Shown: one piece after another, positions 1 through 11,406 of the stretch | Position numbering within the stretch: the stretch's first letter is position 1 | Layout of the letters: each line of letters opens with the position of its first letter | Assembly: GCA_030247845.1 (NCBI GenBank) | Contig: JAPDRP010000002.1 | Location: 434,001-498,000, forward strand | Reading direction: 5' to 3' | From: Coniosporium tulheliwenetii | Taxonomy: Eukaryota; Ascomycota; Dothideomycetes | DNA length: 64,000 bases | Position numbers and translations under genes: made by a program | Notes under the pieces: generated by a model | The model's input: the letters and a program-made list of their open reading frames with translations, nothing else | Databases searched by the model: none | What the model was told of the DNA's origin: nothing

Positions 1-905
1 GTTCAGCGCAGATTGCAGAAGTGCATACAACTTCTTTCCATCGTGCAAGATGGTGAGACCTTCGAAGCCTTGATTGTTGCCGCGACCAGATTCAGGATCT
101 TCTGGATCAATTGCCGCAACTCCCGCCTTTCGGTCGAAAATAGAAAGTGAAGCGGACGAGAAGCTCACGGTTCCGTTCCGACGTGGGATATACGCATCAG
201 GCGGGCGTATGGCCTGCAACATGCGCCCCTCGGAGGAGAACTGGTAGATGTACGGTCCGTATTCCTCGCTGACCCAGAATGTACCATTAGAGCCAAGCAC
301 GAGGCCTTCGCAGTCGACAGCTATACGGCGACTTTCAGGCCCATCTTGCCCAAAGCCGTCACCTCTGAACGTTACGGCTGGTAGATCGGGAAATCCCGGA
401 TAGGAAACCTGCCCATTGGCATCAAGGCCTGTAGTGGGAGTGTCATCTGGGCCAGTAAAGAGAATCGTGTCCACATATCTGAGCTTAAGATTTGGATCCG
501 AGGGGTTCTCCGCTGTCGCATCCGATTTCTCGGTAAATTCCAGCTCAATCTTGTGGACGCGATTTTGAAAGTTGAGCGTGCCCTCTCTGTTCCTGTCGGC
601 ATCTCTTAGCTGTGGGTCAAACAAAGAACTCATCACGTACCATCCACGGTCAGGCAAGCACCAAGCGACGCCTCTATAGGTGCCATCCTCGTTCTTCTTC
701 CATGAAGATGGGTCAATAACAACTGAGCTACCTATTCCCCCAGCGTATCCCCAAACTTGTCTCGTGCAACGGACGGAACTAGCCCATAGCCGACGAGGCC
801 GGTGCACTTGTATGTCTTTCCGTTGCAAACGACACTGCTCGCCATTGTGTATGCAAGGGTCTGGAAGCGCGGCTGGTTAAGCTCGCGCGACTCTTCTTTG
901 GAGAC
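1..905 (-). CDS. Phytase-like esterase domain protein, partial at left edge, with one frameshift
   Basis: The reverse strand reads as the 'esterase-like activity of phytase' family (PF13449-like), probably a secreted or vacuolar phosphoesterase. Visible blocks in order are NGKTYKC...GLVGYG, ARDKFGDTLG, GIGSSVVIDPSSW, LPDRGW, EGTLNFQNRVHKIEL, DCEGL, WVSEEYGPYIY, NNQGFEGL and LYALLQSAL. The C-terminus lies beyond base 1. An intron at 640..593 (GTACGT...GACAG, 48 nt) joins LPDRGW to NREGTLN as in relatives. It keeps frame, so unspliced RNA also reads through. Between DTLG and GIGSS the frame moves by one base at a run of five C (737-741 on +), where the family sequence would need six. The 5' end is unclear: frame is open back to about 905 but I found no signal-peptide exon. 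The family call is firm; exact function and start are not. Confidence 0.72.
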
Positions 906-2296
906 TTATCTAGTAATGGTTACGCTGAGAGTAAGGTCTTCGGAGTCGGGGAAAGCACTGATCGACGAACAGCTGCTCCTTCTCCTGTAAAGACAGCGCA
1001 GACGGTTCCATCCATTCCACTCCCTTAACCAGAGCGTGGCGCATCAGACCGCTATGTGTCATCGATCGATAGCCTTGAGGTTAGCAGCACACCAAGATAG
1101 GACAATGCCTGGGTTTTGGAAGCGGCCAACGGTAGAGTTCCGGTCTTTCAGCCTCAGTGGTCGCTGTCCATGACGAAAAACTCTCAGCATTCATCGAATC
1201 TAGGCACGAATGGTCAGACGACTAGGCATCCATTTGGCTTGATTGCCTCAGCTTTAGCAAGGGACTACTGGCCAAGCGATCGTCCCGCTGCTGGAAACGG
1301 AAAGCTGAAAAGCTGTCGGCAACACGAGAGAGGCCTGACATCCAAAAGCCGGTGTTGTCAGGTGTCTGGAAAACAAATCTGACCTCAGCACCCATGCCTG
1401 GAGGTCGGTGGGTGGATGCCGGGCTTCACCCGAAACTCTTGGTGGTCAGTTAAACCTGACGACTCAGCACTGACAAAGGGCTGAGTAGTAGAGGAGGCGC
1501 AAGCGTTGTTTAGTGGAATCCTCAAATATAGATTGTGCTGACACCTTGAATCACCAAATCGCCAAGATGTGTGGGACGAGGGGCTGATGCTTTGTACAAT
1601 GGATGCCTTCTTGTTCAACTCTCGACGCCTCCTCTCTCTACTTCCGAGCGCCTCCTTCTCATCCGTCAGTCTGATCGGAGTGGTGGACGTCCCGTCTGAC
1701 GACGTTGCTGACACCTTTGCAGAGACTCTGGTACGGGATTGGGTCGATCGTCCTCCGGGACGTTGCCCTCCACCTTTCAGCAATTCTACCATTGATGCTG
1801 AGCAGCAGGCTTTGCTCTCTGTGAACGCTCCGAGGATGCTTCTACAGCAAGTAGGGTTGACTGAAAGAATGATGCTGTGCGGCCGCTCTACCGTTCTTTC
1901 CTCTGCCTAGCTGGTCCTGAACCGAGATAAAGACCGGAATCACCGACCCACCACAACCAGGGAGCAGGTGACTTAAACCTTGCAAGCTGGCCAGGACCCT
2001 AAGATGGTATCAAAGCCTACGACGGTTCCGTTCGCTCGAACTCGCAAGTGGAGAATGACGCCGTCTTTAACCCCGACCCATGGACCGGGTTCGTGTGGGC
2101 TGGATAGAAGTCTGACATTACGAAAATGTCGAGGCTGAAGTAATCAGGCAACCCAGGCTGTTCCGGCAAGCCAACCTCGAGCAACTGCAGGCAACAAGCT
2201 GGTAGGCATGGGGGCTGAGGCTGAAGCCAGCATTTGCTCCCTTGAGCAACCTGATTTTCACCAACACTAATATATAAGACGTACTAATATTACGCG
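906..2296. other. Intergenic, no supported gene
   Basis: Overlapping open frames on both strands (1385-1910) show no recognisable domain and appear to be chance reading frames. The interval presumably holds the 5' region of the phytase-like gene and the promoter of the M4 peptidase. Confidence 0.5.
2271..2278 (+). promoter_or_regulatory. Putative TATA element of M4 peptidase gene
   Basis: TATATAAG stands about 145 bases upstream of the preferred ATG at 2423, in a short AT-rich stretch between GC-richer flanks. The assignment rests on motif and position only. Confidence 0.3.
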
Positions 2297-2422
2297 ATGG
2301 TTTGTTCCCAGTTCTCCAGAAGACTTCCTGTCATACTTGCACTTCGATTTAAACAGAGACAAGCTTCTTTTTGTATTTCTACCAAAAGCATCTTACCCTT
2401 CAATTCTCAGTTAACTCCTACA

Positions 2423-3637
2423 ATGGCGGAACACCAGCAACCATTCATTTGCGGCTTCGTGCCTCCCTACATTCTCGAGGCCATAGCCGGCTCTACTTCC
2501 GTCCCGGAAGAGTCTCGCATCGCCTGCCGGCACACATTGAAACACGCCCAGTCTTACGCCGACCAACGCCATGAGCTGTGTACTCATGCTCATGTTAGTC
2601 CTCTCCCCAGTGTAACTGGTTTCATCCCCCAGTATATTCTCGAAGCAATCGCTCACTCTGAGCAGGCCCCAGCCCAAGCCCAGCGGACAGGGCAGCAGAC
2701 TCTGACGGCGGCAGGCGGCGAGCTTGTGGCCCCCGTGCAACGAAAGATCCACGACTGCAAACAGACCGCAAATCGTCCTGGAACGCTCGCGAGGTCGGAG
2801 GGTCAGGCGCGTGTCAAGGACCGTCAAGTCAACAACTGCTACGATGGATTCAAGATCACCCACGACTTCTTCTCCAAAGCGTTCGGCCGTAACTCGCTTG
2901 ATGACAAGGGGATGCCTCTTATTGCCAGCGTTCACTTTCAGCTGGCCAATACACCGAACGGGTACAACAATGCCTTCTGGGACGGCAACAAGAACGAGAT
3001 GGTTTTCGGCGACGGCGACCACATCACCTTTGACTATCTCACCGACTCGCTGGACGTCATCGCCCACGAGCTGAGCCACGGTTTCGTCCAGCATTCCTCG
3101 CCGTTGGAGTACTACTGGCAGTCTGGAGCCCTGAACGAGTCTTGCGCCGACGTCTTCGGCTGTATGGTCGAGCAGTGGCATATGCGGCAGACTGCGGAAG
3201 AAGCGGACTGGATCCTCGGACAGACACTGTTCCCGGTTGCGTTCACGGGCTCATCGTTGCGGACTCTGAAGGCCGGGAAGGCATATATCAATGACCCTGT
3301 CCTTGGGACTGACCCGCAGCCAAAGCATATGCGCGATATCTTCACAGGGGGTGGAGACAACAAAGGCGTCCATATCAACTCGGGAATTCCAAACCATGCA
3401 TTCTACCTGGCTGCAAAACGCATTGGCGGGAACTCCTGGGAGAAGGCCGGCAAGGTGTGGTACAAGACGATGACCTCGGGGAAGATCCCAAAGGACTGCG
3501 ATTTCACGACTTTCGCCGCGGTCACGGTTGAGATTGCTGGGCAAGAGTTCCCCAACGATCCATCAGTCAAGGACGCGATTCGCGAGGCGTGGGCTAAGGT
3601 CGGAATTGTTATCGGCAATGTGACTGCGAAGCTTTAG
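2423..3637 (+). CDS. M4-family (thermolysin/protealysin-like) zinc metallopeptidase
   Basis: Single exon, 404 aa from the ATG at 2423. An in-frame ATG at 2297 would add 42 residues with no family resemblance. The catalytic core shows the zinc motif HELSH, the downstream GALNESCADVFG carrying the third zinc ligand Glu, and GVHINSGIPNHAFY with the thermolysin-type active-site His. The N-terminus carries a protealysin-type propeptide motif (ICGFVPPYILEAIA) that occurs twice, about 60 residues apart (the second is VTGFIPQYILEAIA). No classical signal peptide is evident, which fits protealysin-like enzymes. M4 peptidases are mainly bacterial and patchy in fungi, so ancient horizontal transfer is a reasonable inference. 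All catalytic residues are present, so the enzyme should be active. Confidence 0.9.
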   Translation: MAEHQQPFICGFVPPYILEAIAGSTSVPEESRIACRHTLKHAQSYADQRHELCTHAHVSPLPSVTGFIPQYILEAIAHSEQAPAQAQRTGQQTLTAAGGELVAPVQRKIHDCKQTANRPGTLARSEGQARVKDRQVNNCYDGFKITHDFFSKAFGRNSLDDKGMPLIASVHFQLANTPNGYNNAFWDGNKNEMVFGDGDHITFDYLTDSLDVIAHELSHGFVQHSSPLEYYWQSGALNESCADVFGCMVEQWHMRQTAEEADWILGQTLFPVAFTGSSLRTLKAGKAYINDPVLGTDPQPKHMRDIFTGGGDNKGVHINSGIPNHAFYLAAKRIGGNSWEKAGKVWYKTMTSGKIPKDCDFTTFAAVTVEIAGQEFPNDPSVKDAIREAWAKVGIVIGNVTAKL

Positions 3638-4016
3638 TTCTTGCTCTGCCACGAAGCCGCTTTCTTCTGTGGACACGAACTTGTATCAGCGGCGCTGCGA
3701 GCATTTACATAGTTCCGTAAAGTTTTTACAAGAACCCAGAGAGCTTGTTCATTGCCGTGCTTTGAGATGAAGATGCTTGGCGCAGACCTGTCATATTCGC
3801 GCTAAAGTCTCTTGCGTATGCATATCCCTATCCGACTGACTCGTGACTTGATATCAGTCCTCGCTTGCGCGAGAAGCGTACAGCCCATCTCCCTCATCTC
3901 CTCGCGGGGAGATGCTGAACAAGCCCCTTCCCAGCCTTCTGTGATTTCCATCCAATGCGCACGAAACCAAAGACCACAGACATGCATCTTGCATCCACCT
4001 GATATCCAAACCCCTT
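3638..4016. other. Intergenic between convergent genes
   Basis: This is the 3' flank of the M4 peptidase gene and of the convergent membrane-protein gene. No gene or clear hairpin terminator was seen. Confidence 0.5.
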
Positions 4017-5430
4017 TCAGACGTGCTCTCCGTGCGGAACAACGGGTTCCGAGTCGACAAAGCCCACGTCCCCAGCCGCACTCTCAAAAACGGTGAACGT
4101 ACCTTGCGCGCATTCTCCAATCTCTGCTTCCACTGATTTCGCTCCAATAGGGCACTCAGCTTCAGATTTAGGCTCGACGTGCGTCTCGAAATCCGCTTTA
4201 GGCTCCGGTCCAGGTCCCAGTCTCGGCTCAGTCTCTGCTCCGTCTCGCATTGGAGTCTGTGCTCCGTCCCTAATCCGGTTCTCTGCCCAAGTCTCTGTCT
4301 GCTCCATAGGTTCTATGTCAGCCCCGTTCCCCAAGTCAGCTCCCATACCCAGTCCTACCTGCCGAAACACCCTCCCCTCCTCGACATCCATCTCCCGCGG
4401 CGTCAGTCCCCGCCTCCGAGGCTGCGCCGGCGGCCGTCGCGGTAGCGGGTTCGGTCCTAGCGTGTGGCGAGGTCTTGGTCCCGATCCCGGTCTCTGACTC
4501 TCGCTCTGTCTCTGCTGCAGTCTCTCCCTCTGCCCCCGTCTCCACCACTCATACTCCCGCGCGTGCGCGCCATACCGGTGCCACCCCTGCGGCGTGGGCG
4601 GAAGTGGCGCCTCGCTCCTGCTGCTACTGCTGCTACTGTTGCTGGCCTGCGCGCGAATCGAGGACGCGTCGGCCTCTGGACTGGGGTAGCTGAAACGAGT
4701 CCAGGCGTGTGGGTGTGGCGGGGAGGGGTTGATGGTGATGATGGTGATGATGGTGTCGGCTTCGGCGTACTGCTCTGCGCGCCACAGCGAGCGCTGGAGC
4801 TGGCGGTAGGTGATGAAGTCATCCGCTTCGCGGGGGATGGGGAGGGGTGGCGTTGGCGGCGGGGAGCGTGAGCTATGTTGGGGAGATTAGTTGAGGGTTG
4901 TGGTGGTAGGGGCGCGCGGTTGGGTGGGTTTGGCGTCTGGTAGAGCGGCGGAGGAGGGAGAGCGAGATCTAAGCTGGAATGGTTGAGATTTACAGGGGGA
5001 TGAGACTGACGTTCATGCGACAATCCATCCATCCCTTCGCCCAGAAACAGATGAGCACGAGGAGAGATTCGACGTCGAAGAGAACAAGGCCGTATGAAGC
5101 TGGCTGGACCCACCAGGCCTTCGCCCAGTCGATGTCTTTGGTTTTCTTGCGTGGGATCTGTATCAGTGGCGCTATGGCGCGTGGTTCTAAAGATGGGACA
5201 GTAACGGTGATGAAGCTCGACAGTGCGGAGGCGATTGTGGACCACTGGTCGACGCGTGGAGGACAGATGTTGGTTGAGATGAGGTCGAAGGTCTTGAGAG
5301 AAGGTTGCGTCAGAATCTTCGCATTAGGTGAAGCGTGGGTTGCGGTTGTCGTCAAGCAGGTGAACACAATTGTGAGGGCCGATAGTGCTAAAGCCATTGC
5401 TCTCAATGACCTCCGGGATAGCTGGCGCAT
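4017..5430 (-). CDS. Two-exon predicted membrane protein of unknown function
   Basis: Exon 1 starts at ATG 5430 with a hydrophobic N-terminal segment (ALALSALTIVFTCLTT) that could be a signal anchor. A second hydrophobic stretch (YGLVLFDVESLLVLICFW) lies near residues 115-132. Exon 2, open in another frame from about 4872 to the stop at 4017, begins after a TAAT-containing tract and an ATAG acceptor. It contains DDFITYRQLQRSLWRAEQYA followed by EADTIITIITI, then a Ser/Gln/Arg-rich tail. That segment reads like conserved protein, whereas the competing reverse frame there is Ser/Pro noise. The exact donor (near 5010-5020) and acceptor are uncertain because the phases of the obvious sites do not match cleanly. 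I do not recognise the family; cytosolic tail plus two membrane segments is as far as the sequence goes. Confidence 0.55.
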
Positions 5431-5793
5431 AATGGTTGTTGAGTAAGTGACACGCGGGCTGATCTACGCTGAACTATTAAGCCGCGACGGCCGCCGAGGA
5501 ATAGCGGAAAACGTTGCTGCAGGTTGCGAAGGAAGCGACATCGGGAAGCTGTCAAGGGTAGCGAAGCGAATGAAGCTGAGAGTGGTCGTGCTGAGAACAA
5601 TGTGAAAGTGAAAGATAGTAATTACGTCACTGCAATGCAATAGATCCTCAGCCAACCGTGGATTCTGTTCAGCCGATGAGGATATCCAAAGCCCTCTCAG
5701 AGAAGCCATATGTACAAACCGTCTGCTCCATGCAATTCCAGCGCCGCCGGAAAATCGTTGTCGAAAATGCATCATCCATACAATGCACGCTCA
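5431..5793. other. Intergenic, no supported gene
   Basis: This holds the upstream region of the two-exon membrane gene and the 3' flank of the SHMT gene. Nothing else was recognised. Confidence 0.5.
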
Positions 5794-7582
5794 TTATTCC
5801 TTGTCCCACGGCAAATGAAACGTACCAACCCAATCCTCAACCTCCTTCCTAAGCTGCATGATGTCCGGCACGTCCTCTCCTTCACCCAGCGCCTCCTTGA
5901 ACGCATTCACACTGCCTGGGTTCTTCCTGTTATTGGCCTCTGCCTGCTCTCTGGCCGTCTTGTCGAACTTTTGCGTGATAGTCACCGCGCTGTGAACGAT
6001 GTCCGCCACTCGTTTGAAATCTTCAGGCCGGAAGCCACGGGTCGTCATGGCCGGCGTACCCATACGTAGCCCGCCAGGCTTCATAGCTGACTTGTCACCG
6101 GGCACGGTATTCTTGTTGCTCGCCACTCCAACGAGTTCCAGAACTCGCTCCACACGCGCACCGTCAACACCCTTGTCCTTCAGATCGACCAGAACCAGGT
6201 GGTTCTCGGTGCCTCCACTGACAACATTGTAGCCCAAGCCTCCTTTGCCTCTTGGGTTGCCTAATCGCTCAGCAAGCGCCTTGGCGTTCAATAAAACAGT
6301 TCGCTGGTACTCTTTAAACTCGGGAGTTTGCGCTTGCTGTAGCGCTACAGCCAAAGCGGTGATTGTGTGGTTGTGGGGGCCGCCCTGATGGCCAGGAAAT
6401 ACTGACGCGTTGATACGTCCTCCAAGGTCGTACGTCTCCTCGACTCCCTTGCTGTCTACACGTCGAACCCCTTTCCGGTAGAAGATCATGGCACCGCGGG
6501 GTCCACGGAGAGACTTGTGTGTCGTAGTTGTTACAACGTCTGCATGTGTGAACGGTGAGGGGATGACGCCGGCGGCAACCAGCCCGGAGATATGTGCCAT
6601 GTCCGACAAAAGATACGCGCCAACTTTGTCACAGATGTCCCGCATGCGCTCATAGTCAATCAACCGACTGTACGCGGATGTCCCTGCAACGATCAGCTTC
6701 GGCCGGTAGAGCATTGCCAGCTCCTCCAACTTGACATAGTCGATCAGGCCAGTCTTCTCGTCCAGCCTGTATGGTAAAGTTTCAAAGTATTTGGATATCG
6801 CGGAGATCTTCTTAGTCGGCGTCTGATAGCCATGGGACAGGTGGCCACCGTGAGGGAGGTCGAGCCCCATGATGCGGTCGTGTGTGTTAAGGAGAGCGGA
6901 ATATGCATAGAGGTTTGCGGGAGAGCCGGACAGAGCTGTCACGGCTGGTCAGCATGATTCATCTGCAAAGCCGCGATATGAACTCACGCTGGACGTTCAC
7001 TCCCCAGTGGTCCTCCTTCAGGCCGAATGCTCTAAGTGCTCGATGTTGACACAGCCGTTCCGCTTCATCGATGTGCTCGTTGCCCCCGTAGTACCGCGCT
7101 CCGGGATACCCTTCAGAGTACTTATCTGGTAGTAACGCTCAGTACAGCCCGACGTTGGCTGGCTTGGTGGACCTACTTTGCATCACGCTACCCAATGCAT
7201 CAAGCACAGCTTGTGATGTGAAGTTCTCGGATGGTATCAGATTTATGAAGTGTTTCTGCCGCCTTTTCTCCTGCAAGTAGAACATGCTCGGTTAGAGATT
7301 GGAAGTTGAAGGACTCGAAGAATCGGGCACCTTTTGGATTATATCATATACGGTGGGGTCAGCTTCTTCGAGGTTCGCGGAGAGAAGCTATGCAGGCTGT
7401 CAGTAGTAGTCCATGTAAAAACAATGACCTTCTCCGCTGCTAACCTTTTGCTGCGCATCCGAGGACAGGCCCCGCCTCATGGCGGTTTGCACCTCGAAGC
7501 GGCATTTCTGCACAGCGGGCCGCTGGACGCTGGAGGACAGCAACGAGCGCGAGGCTCGACAGCTGCTCCGGAAGGTCGACAT
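5794..7582 (-). CDS. Serine hydroxymethyltransferase, mitochondrial
   Basis: PLP enzyme interconverting serine and glycine with tetrahydrofolate in one-carbon metabolism. Five exons fit: 7582-7445, 7387-7331, 7270-7177, 7125-6988 and 6935-5794, giving 522 aa, a normal length for the mitochondrial form. Exon 1 encodes an Arg/Ser-rich, acid-poor leader (STFRSSCRASRSLLSSSVQR) typical of a matrix-targeting presequence. Later exons show LIPSENF, KYSEGYPGARYYGG, NVQPLSGSPAN, SDMAHISGLVAAG, the PLP-lysine region TTTTHKSLRGPRG and FPGHQGGPHNH. All junctions have GT-AG ends and restore family sequence across the splice (VMQN|KYSEG, NVQ-P|LSGS). Nothing is missing from the catalytic core. The cytosolic paralogue is not in the window. 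Confidence 0.95.
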
Positions 7583-8900
7583 GGCGTCGAGATGCTCGGA
7601 GGGTGAACACAGAGCTCGGTATTCTTCGGTGGTGGTGCCACTCGTGATGTAGAGACGAGGATGCTCAGAGCCACTAGGCTGCATCGCGTTAGGCTTGGCT
7701 CTGCAGCGGCTTTGCTCGACAACGACGACACCATCGCTCAAATTCTCTTTTCTTTCTTCAACACAACTAAAATCCAAATGATGAGATGGTCTCTGAGGCA
7801 GCTGCATCCTCACTTGCTCGGGCGCAAGCCTGGGCGATGTGGGTGCTGTTGACATGTTCCGGGCCCGCCTCACCACCTTGAAAGGAACAATCTGAAATCT
7901 TCTGATGGATCAGTTGTGTGTTGTACCTGCTCGAGTATCTAGCGGCATTTGCTTCAAGCATAGGATGGCGACTTCAGGGCTGTGGCATGTGAGGGCGGGA
8001 ATCCGCTAATGTAGCTGGCTGCTTAAGTGCCTTACTTCGGAACTTTGATGTCAGCCAACCTTTTCGCCTGGCCGCTGCTGTACGTAAAATCCTTCGCCCA
8101 CCTCGTCCGCCGCTTCTATGTATATAGCTCGCCTTCTTCAGAGCACAATGCAGGGCTACGGTGTATCGTTACAAGCAGCGCCGACAGTGAGAGTTGCGGC
8201 ACCGTGAGAACGCCTTGGCTGCCAGGCTGTTGACCCTAAATGAGCGACACCAAATCCGCATATCAGAAAACCTTTTCCCCGTACGGCAACGGTGGCCACC
8301 AGTTCCACCCGGCGACGTACCTCTCACTGCCTCATTTCCTCCTGTGACCTACTTCTTCTGAGCAACCAGAGACACAAAGGAGCCGAAGTACCGGGACGAG
8401 CCGGCGGTCGACTTGAGCACCTTCCCGTCCCTTCCTCTTCCAGTTCCCTTACTTTCTTCGCTAGCTCGCCTTGGCACATGGTGTTTGTTCCAACCTCAGT
8501 CCATCTCTACCTAATACACATCCTTCCTCTGAAGCAGCTGGCCTCGTATTCTACTGGGACCCTTCAGTGCTACTATCCTAAGGGCGCCTCTCCTTGGCAT
8601 CTACGTCTTCCACGCCTCTCCCCACTATCAGCTGTTTGGGTATCGAATTTCTCTCACCACACCGCCCGCCCGGCATTCATACCTTAAGGACTCCGCCGAC
8701 ACCAGCCGGAAGGTCGCACCTGGATCTGGTCACGCCTCCGGGGCACGTGCTTCGGTCAGCGGCCCCGTAAGGGGGGTACTTGACCGCACAGAGGCGACAT
8801 AAAGGCAACTACCATCTGAAGCCTACATCTTCTCAATCAACAGCACTGCGGAAGATCCGGCATCGCTGAAGCTAAACCGTCGTCAAAGCTCACAGCCATC
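7583..8900. other. Divergent intergenic region between SHMT and a 2EXR gene
   Basis: About 1.3 kb between two divergently transcribed genes. It must contain both promoters. Small open frames at 8027-8233 and 8292-8687 have poor starts and no recognisable content. Confidence 0.5.
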
Positions 8901-10325
8901 ATGCCATCCAAGGTGCGGAAGCTCACAAAGCAATCGACAGCGACACAAGGACGAGCAAAGAGCGAAGAGCTTGGGGATGGCCACTTTACCACCAACATCA
9001 ACCAGCGCACTGGGCGTCCGATCAGGAAATCAGCTGGCAGAAAGTCACTGAATCCGGGTTATGTGGATTCCTTCGAGGTCATCGAGGATTATCCAGAGGA
9101 TACGGCGTCGGAGGACGAATACGACGAAGACGAAGAGATCGCCTTGGTCAAACCACCGAAAAAGGCCACTAACTCGGTCATCAAGCTGCGAAAACGCGTC
9201 CGCACGCCAACTCCGTCACCGTCGCCACCACCGCTCTCACCCATGCATCCTCCTGACTTGCCCACGCGGGAGGATGGAGCTACGCCGTCCCATTCTGAGA
9301 GCGAATCGGAAGCTGTTACAGATGATTACCAGCCTATCACGATTACCCTCAACATTCCACCAGGCCAAGAAGGCCCCATCCATCTTCATCTCAATGTTGC
9401 GGACCTACTCAGAGGCAAATCCGCCACGCGAACGATCGCACCAAAGCCTCGCAGCACAAAGCGGCGTGTCGGCATACCCCGAGATCGTACCTCCGGCGCT
9501 AATGACCTCACAGCCTCTCGGAGTAAGGCTGCGGATGACAGGAAGGTGGGATTCCTAGATCTACCATCTGAACTTCGGAATATAGTGTATCGACACTTGT
9601 TCGTTGTGAAGAACCCATTCGACTTCAACAAGCCGACGAACTTTTGCCGTTCCTCCGCTTTCCTTGCGACGTGCAGGCAAGTCTACGAGGAGGGCCGCAG
9701 CATCCTGTATGGGGAGAACTCCTTCGCCTTTGAGCGGAACAAGATGTCCAGGTCGCACTACTGGGAGGCCGACCACAAGGAGATCGGGTACAAGGACATG
9801 CGACGCTTCTTGGAGAGCATCGGCAACACGAACCTCGCCCACATCCGGGAGATGTGCATCTGGTTCGACGATGGAGTGCCGTCAACCACGCCCCACCTTC
9901 AGAACGCCGAGGCTCGCCGCTTCGTGCACGATCCACACATCATCGAATGCCTGCGCAAAATATCGCGGCACGCCAAGCTCAAGAAGCTCAGGCTGTGCTT
10001 CCACGGACGAAAGATGCTCGCTAAGACGGACTATCGCTTTCTCAAAGCTCTGAAGGAGATCAAAGCCGACACGGTCAGTATCGTCAGCCACCCACGTTCG
10101 GACAACTACTACTGGGGCCCGCCGAAGGTCCAGCCGGATCTCAAGACGCAGCTTGTCAAGGATATGGCGCGTGAAGAGAAGCTGTACGAGACCGAGAAGG
10201 AGAAAGAGAAAGAGATGCAGAAGGCGAAAGAAAGGGACGAGCAGAAGAAGAAGTTGATGGAGAAGTACGGTCATTCGTACGATAGCTACGATTACGAGAC
10301 CGAGCTGCTCCTTCTGGAGGCGTGA
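8901..10325 (+). CDS. 2EXR/F-box-like domain protein
   Basis: Single exon, 474 aa. The first ~190 residues are low-complexity: an acidic patch (EDEYDEDEEIALV), a Pro-rich tract and basic clusters that may act as nuclear signals. From about residue 213 comes GFLDLPSELRNIVYRHLF, the N-terminal helix pair of the fungal 2EXR/F-box-like superfamily, followed by CRQVYEEGRSILYGENSF, the usual 'CR.iy.E...ly..N.F' block. The C-terminus is a highly charged helix (EKEKEKEMQKAKERDEQKKK), probably coiled coil. Such proteins are abundant and expanded in filamentous fungi and their roles are largely unknown; substrate recognition for ubiquitin ligases has been proposed for F-box relatives. The ATG context (catcATGcc) is good. 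The domain call is firm, the function is not. Confidence 0.8.
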   Translation: MPSKVRKLTKQSTATQGRAKSEELGDGHFTTNINQRTGRPIRKSAGRKSLNPGYVDSFEVIEDYPEDTASEDEYDEDEEIALVKPPKKATNSVIKLRKRVRTPTPSPSPPPLSPMHPPDLPTREDGATPSHSESESEAVTDDYQPITITLNIPPGQEGPIHLHLNVADLLRGKSATRTIAPKPRSTKRRVGIPRDRTSGANDLTASRSKAADDRKVGFLDLPSELRNIVYRHLFVVKNPFDFNKPTNFCRSSAFLATCRQVYEEGRSILYGENSFAFERNKMSRSHYWEADHKEIGYKDMRRFLESIGNTNLAHIREMCIWFDDGVPSTTPHLQNAEARRFVHDPHIIECLRKISRHAKLKKLRLCFHGRKMLAKTDYRFLKALKEIKADTVSIVSHPRSDNYYWGPPKVQPDLKTQLVKDMAREEKLYETEKEKEKEMQKAKERDEQKKKLMEKYGHSYDSYDYETELLLLEA

Positions 10326-11400
10326 AACGAGCGATCTCTGGACTGAGGTCTGAGGCTGCTTATTGCTCTACCCTTGGCTTTTCATTTCGGCCTCAACTTA
10401 CCTTCCGACCAGCGGCCCGTTCTACAACACGAGCAAACGATCTATGCGTTGAGGTCCGAGATGGCTCACGATGTTTCTGCCCTTGGCTCAGGTCTTGCCT
10501 TCTACCCAACACTAAAGGGTATCTTCTGTGGTGTTCATTTGCATATTGCGAGCTGGTACTGCTTTCTTGTGCTTTTAGGTTAGATTTCCTGGCTGTGTCT
10601 GCATTACTTACATGGATGATGTGATCATCGCGTGTCATATTTCCTTGCTGGACAGTTATCGGAGGGAAGCAAGGAGCCTGGGTACCCTCTTTACACGATT
10701 GCTTTCGTGGTTGCTCTCACGGTGGTTGGCTTCTTGATATTTTCGGAGGACTCATTCAAATTTTGTTACTTTTGAAGCGTGCATCATTACGACAGCATGT
10801 GTGCCATTCAGCTAATTGCTTGGAAAAATACAAGATACATGGTTCCGATGATTGCACCATGATTTGAACCCGTGAGGCATGCCCCGTTTTCCCATCACGT
10901 GATAACGTCACGGTCACGCTTCCCCTCCAATAGGTATCCTACTAACTAAGTACCTAATCGAGCGCTGCAATCTGAAACATGAGAGCCAGTAGGTCCAGGT
11001 CCTAGCCACTAAGTAAATGGGGCAAGGTATTTAGAAAACTTACCTGCTGCACCCATATCCGCAACCTTACAGCTGATTGTCTTGGGAGCCACGGGGGCTT
11101 GGTTGTGGCTTAGAGGCGCCGACTTCACTTGTTAGTCTTCAGGACTCTCAGCTAACAACCACATCACAGTGTGAGCATCTACACAATCTGTAGCTCCAGG
11201 CTGCATATCTTCAAATCGCCTTTGGCTCACCGCTATCCTAATTTGTGGCCTCCAGTTCGGATTCATGATGGGCAGACGTCCTTTCGGGATTCACACTGTT
11301 CGACCTTGGTCGTTCTACGATCAATGGCCAACCGCTATACAACTCTTGCACGGCGCAGTCGAGATATCATGCAAATCTTCTGAGAGCTCTCAAGCAGAAA
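10326..11400. other. Intergenic, no supported gene
   Basis: The stretch is AT-richer than its neighbours. Short frames occur but none carries a domain. The HET-like frame can be read backwards into this region without meeting a clear ATG start. Confidence 0.5.
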
Positions 11401-11406
11401 CGTTCT

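Noticed and set aside
1385..1910. Overlapping open frames of 135 and 113 codons on opposite strands
   Set aside because: No domain, no intron support and low-complexity composition; chance frames.
2411..3181. 256-codon reverse-strand frame opposite the M4 peptidase
   Set aside because: Mirror frame of a GC-rich coding region; no domain of its own.
8292..8687. 131-codon open frame upstream of the 2EXR gene
   Set aside because: Begins with GTG, has no recognisable motif and lies in a promoter/UTR region.
10848..10885. Reverse-strand GGGTTCAAATC resembling a tRNA T-loop
   Set aside because: The T-stem does not pair and no D-arm or anticodon arm is found upstream.
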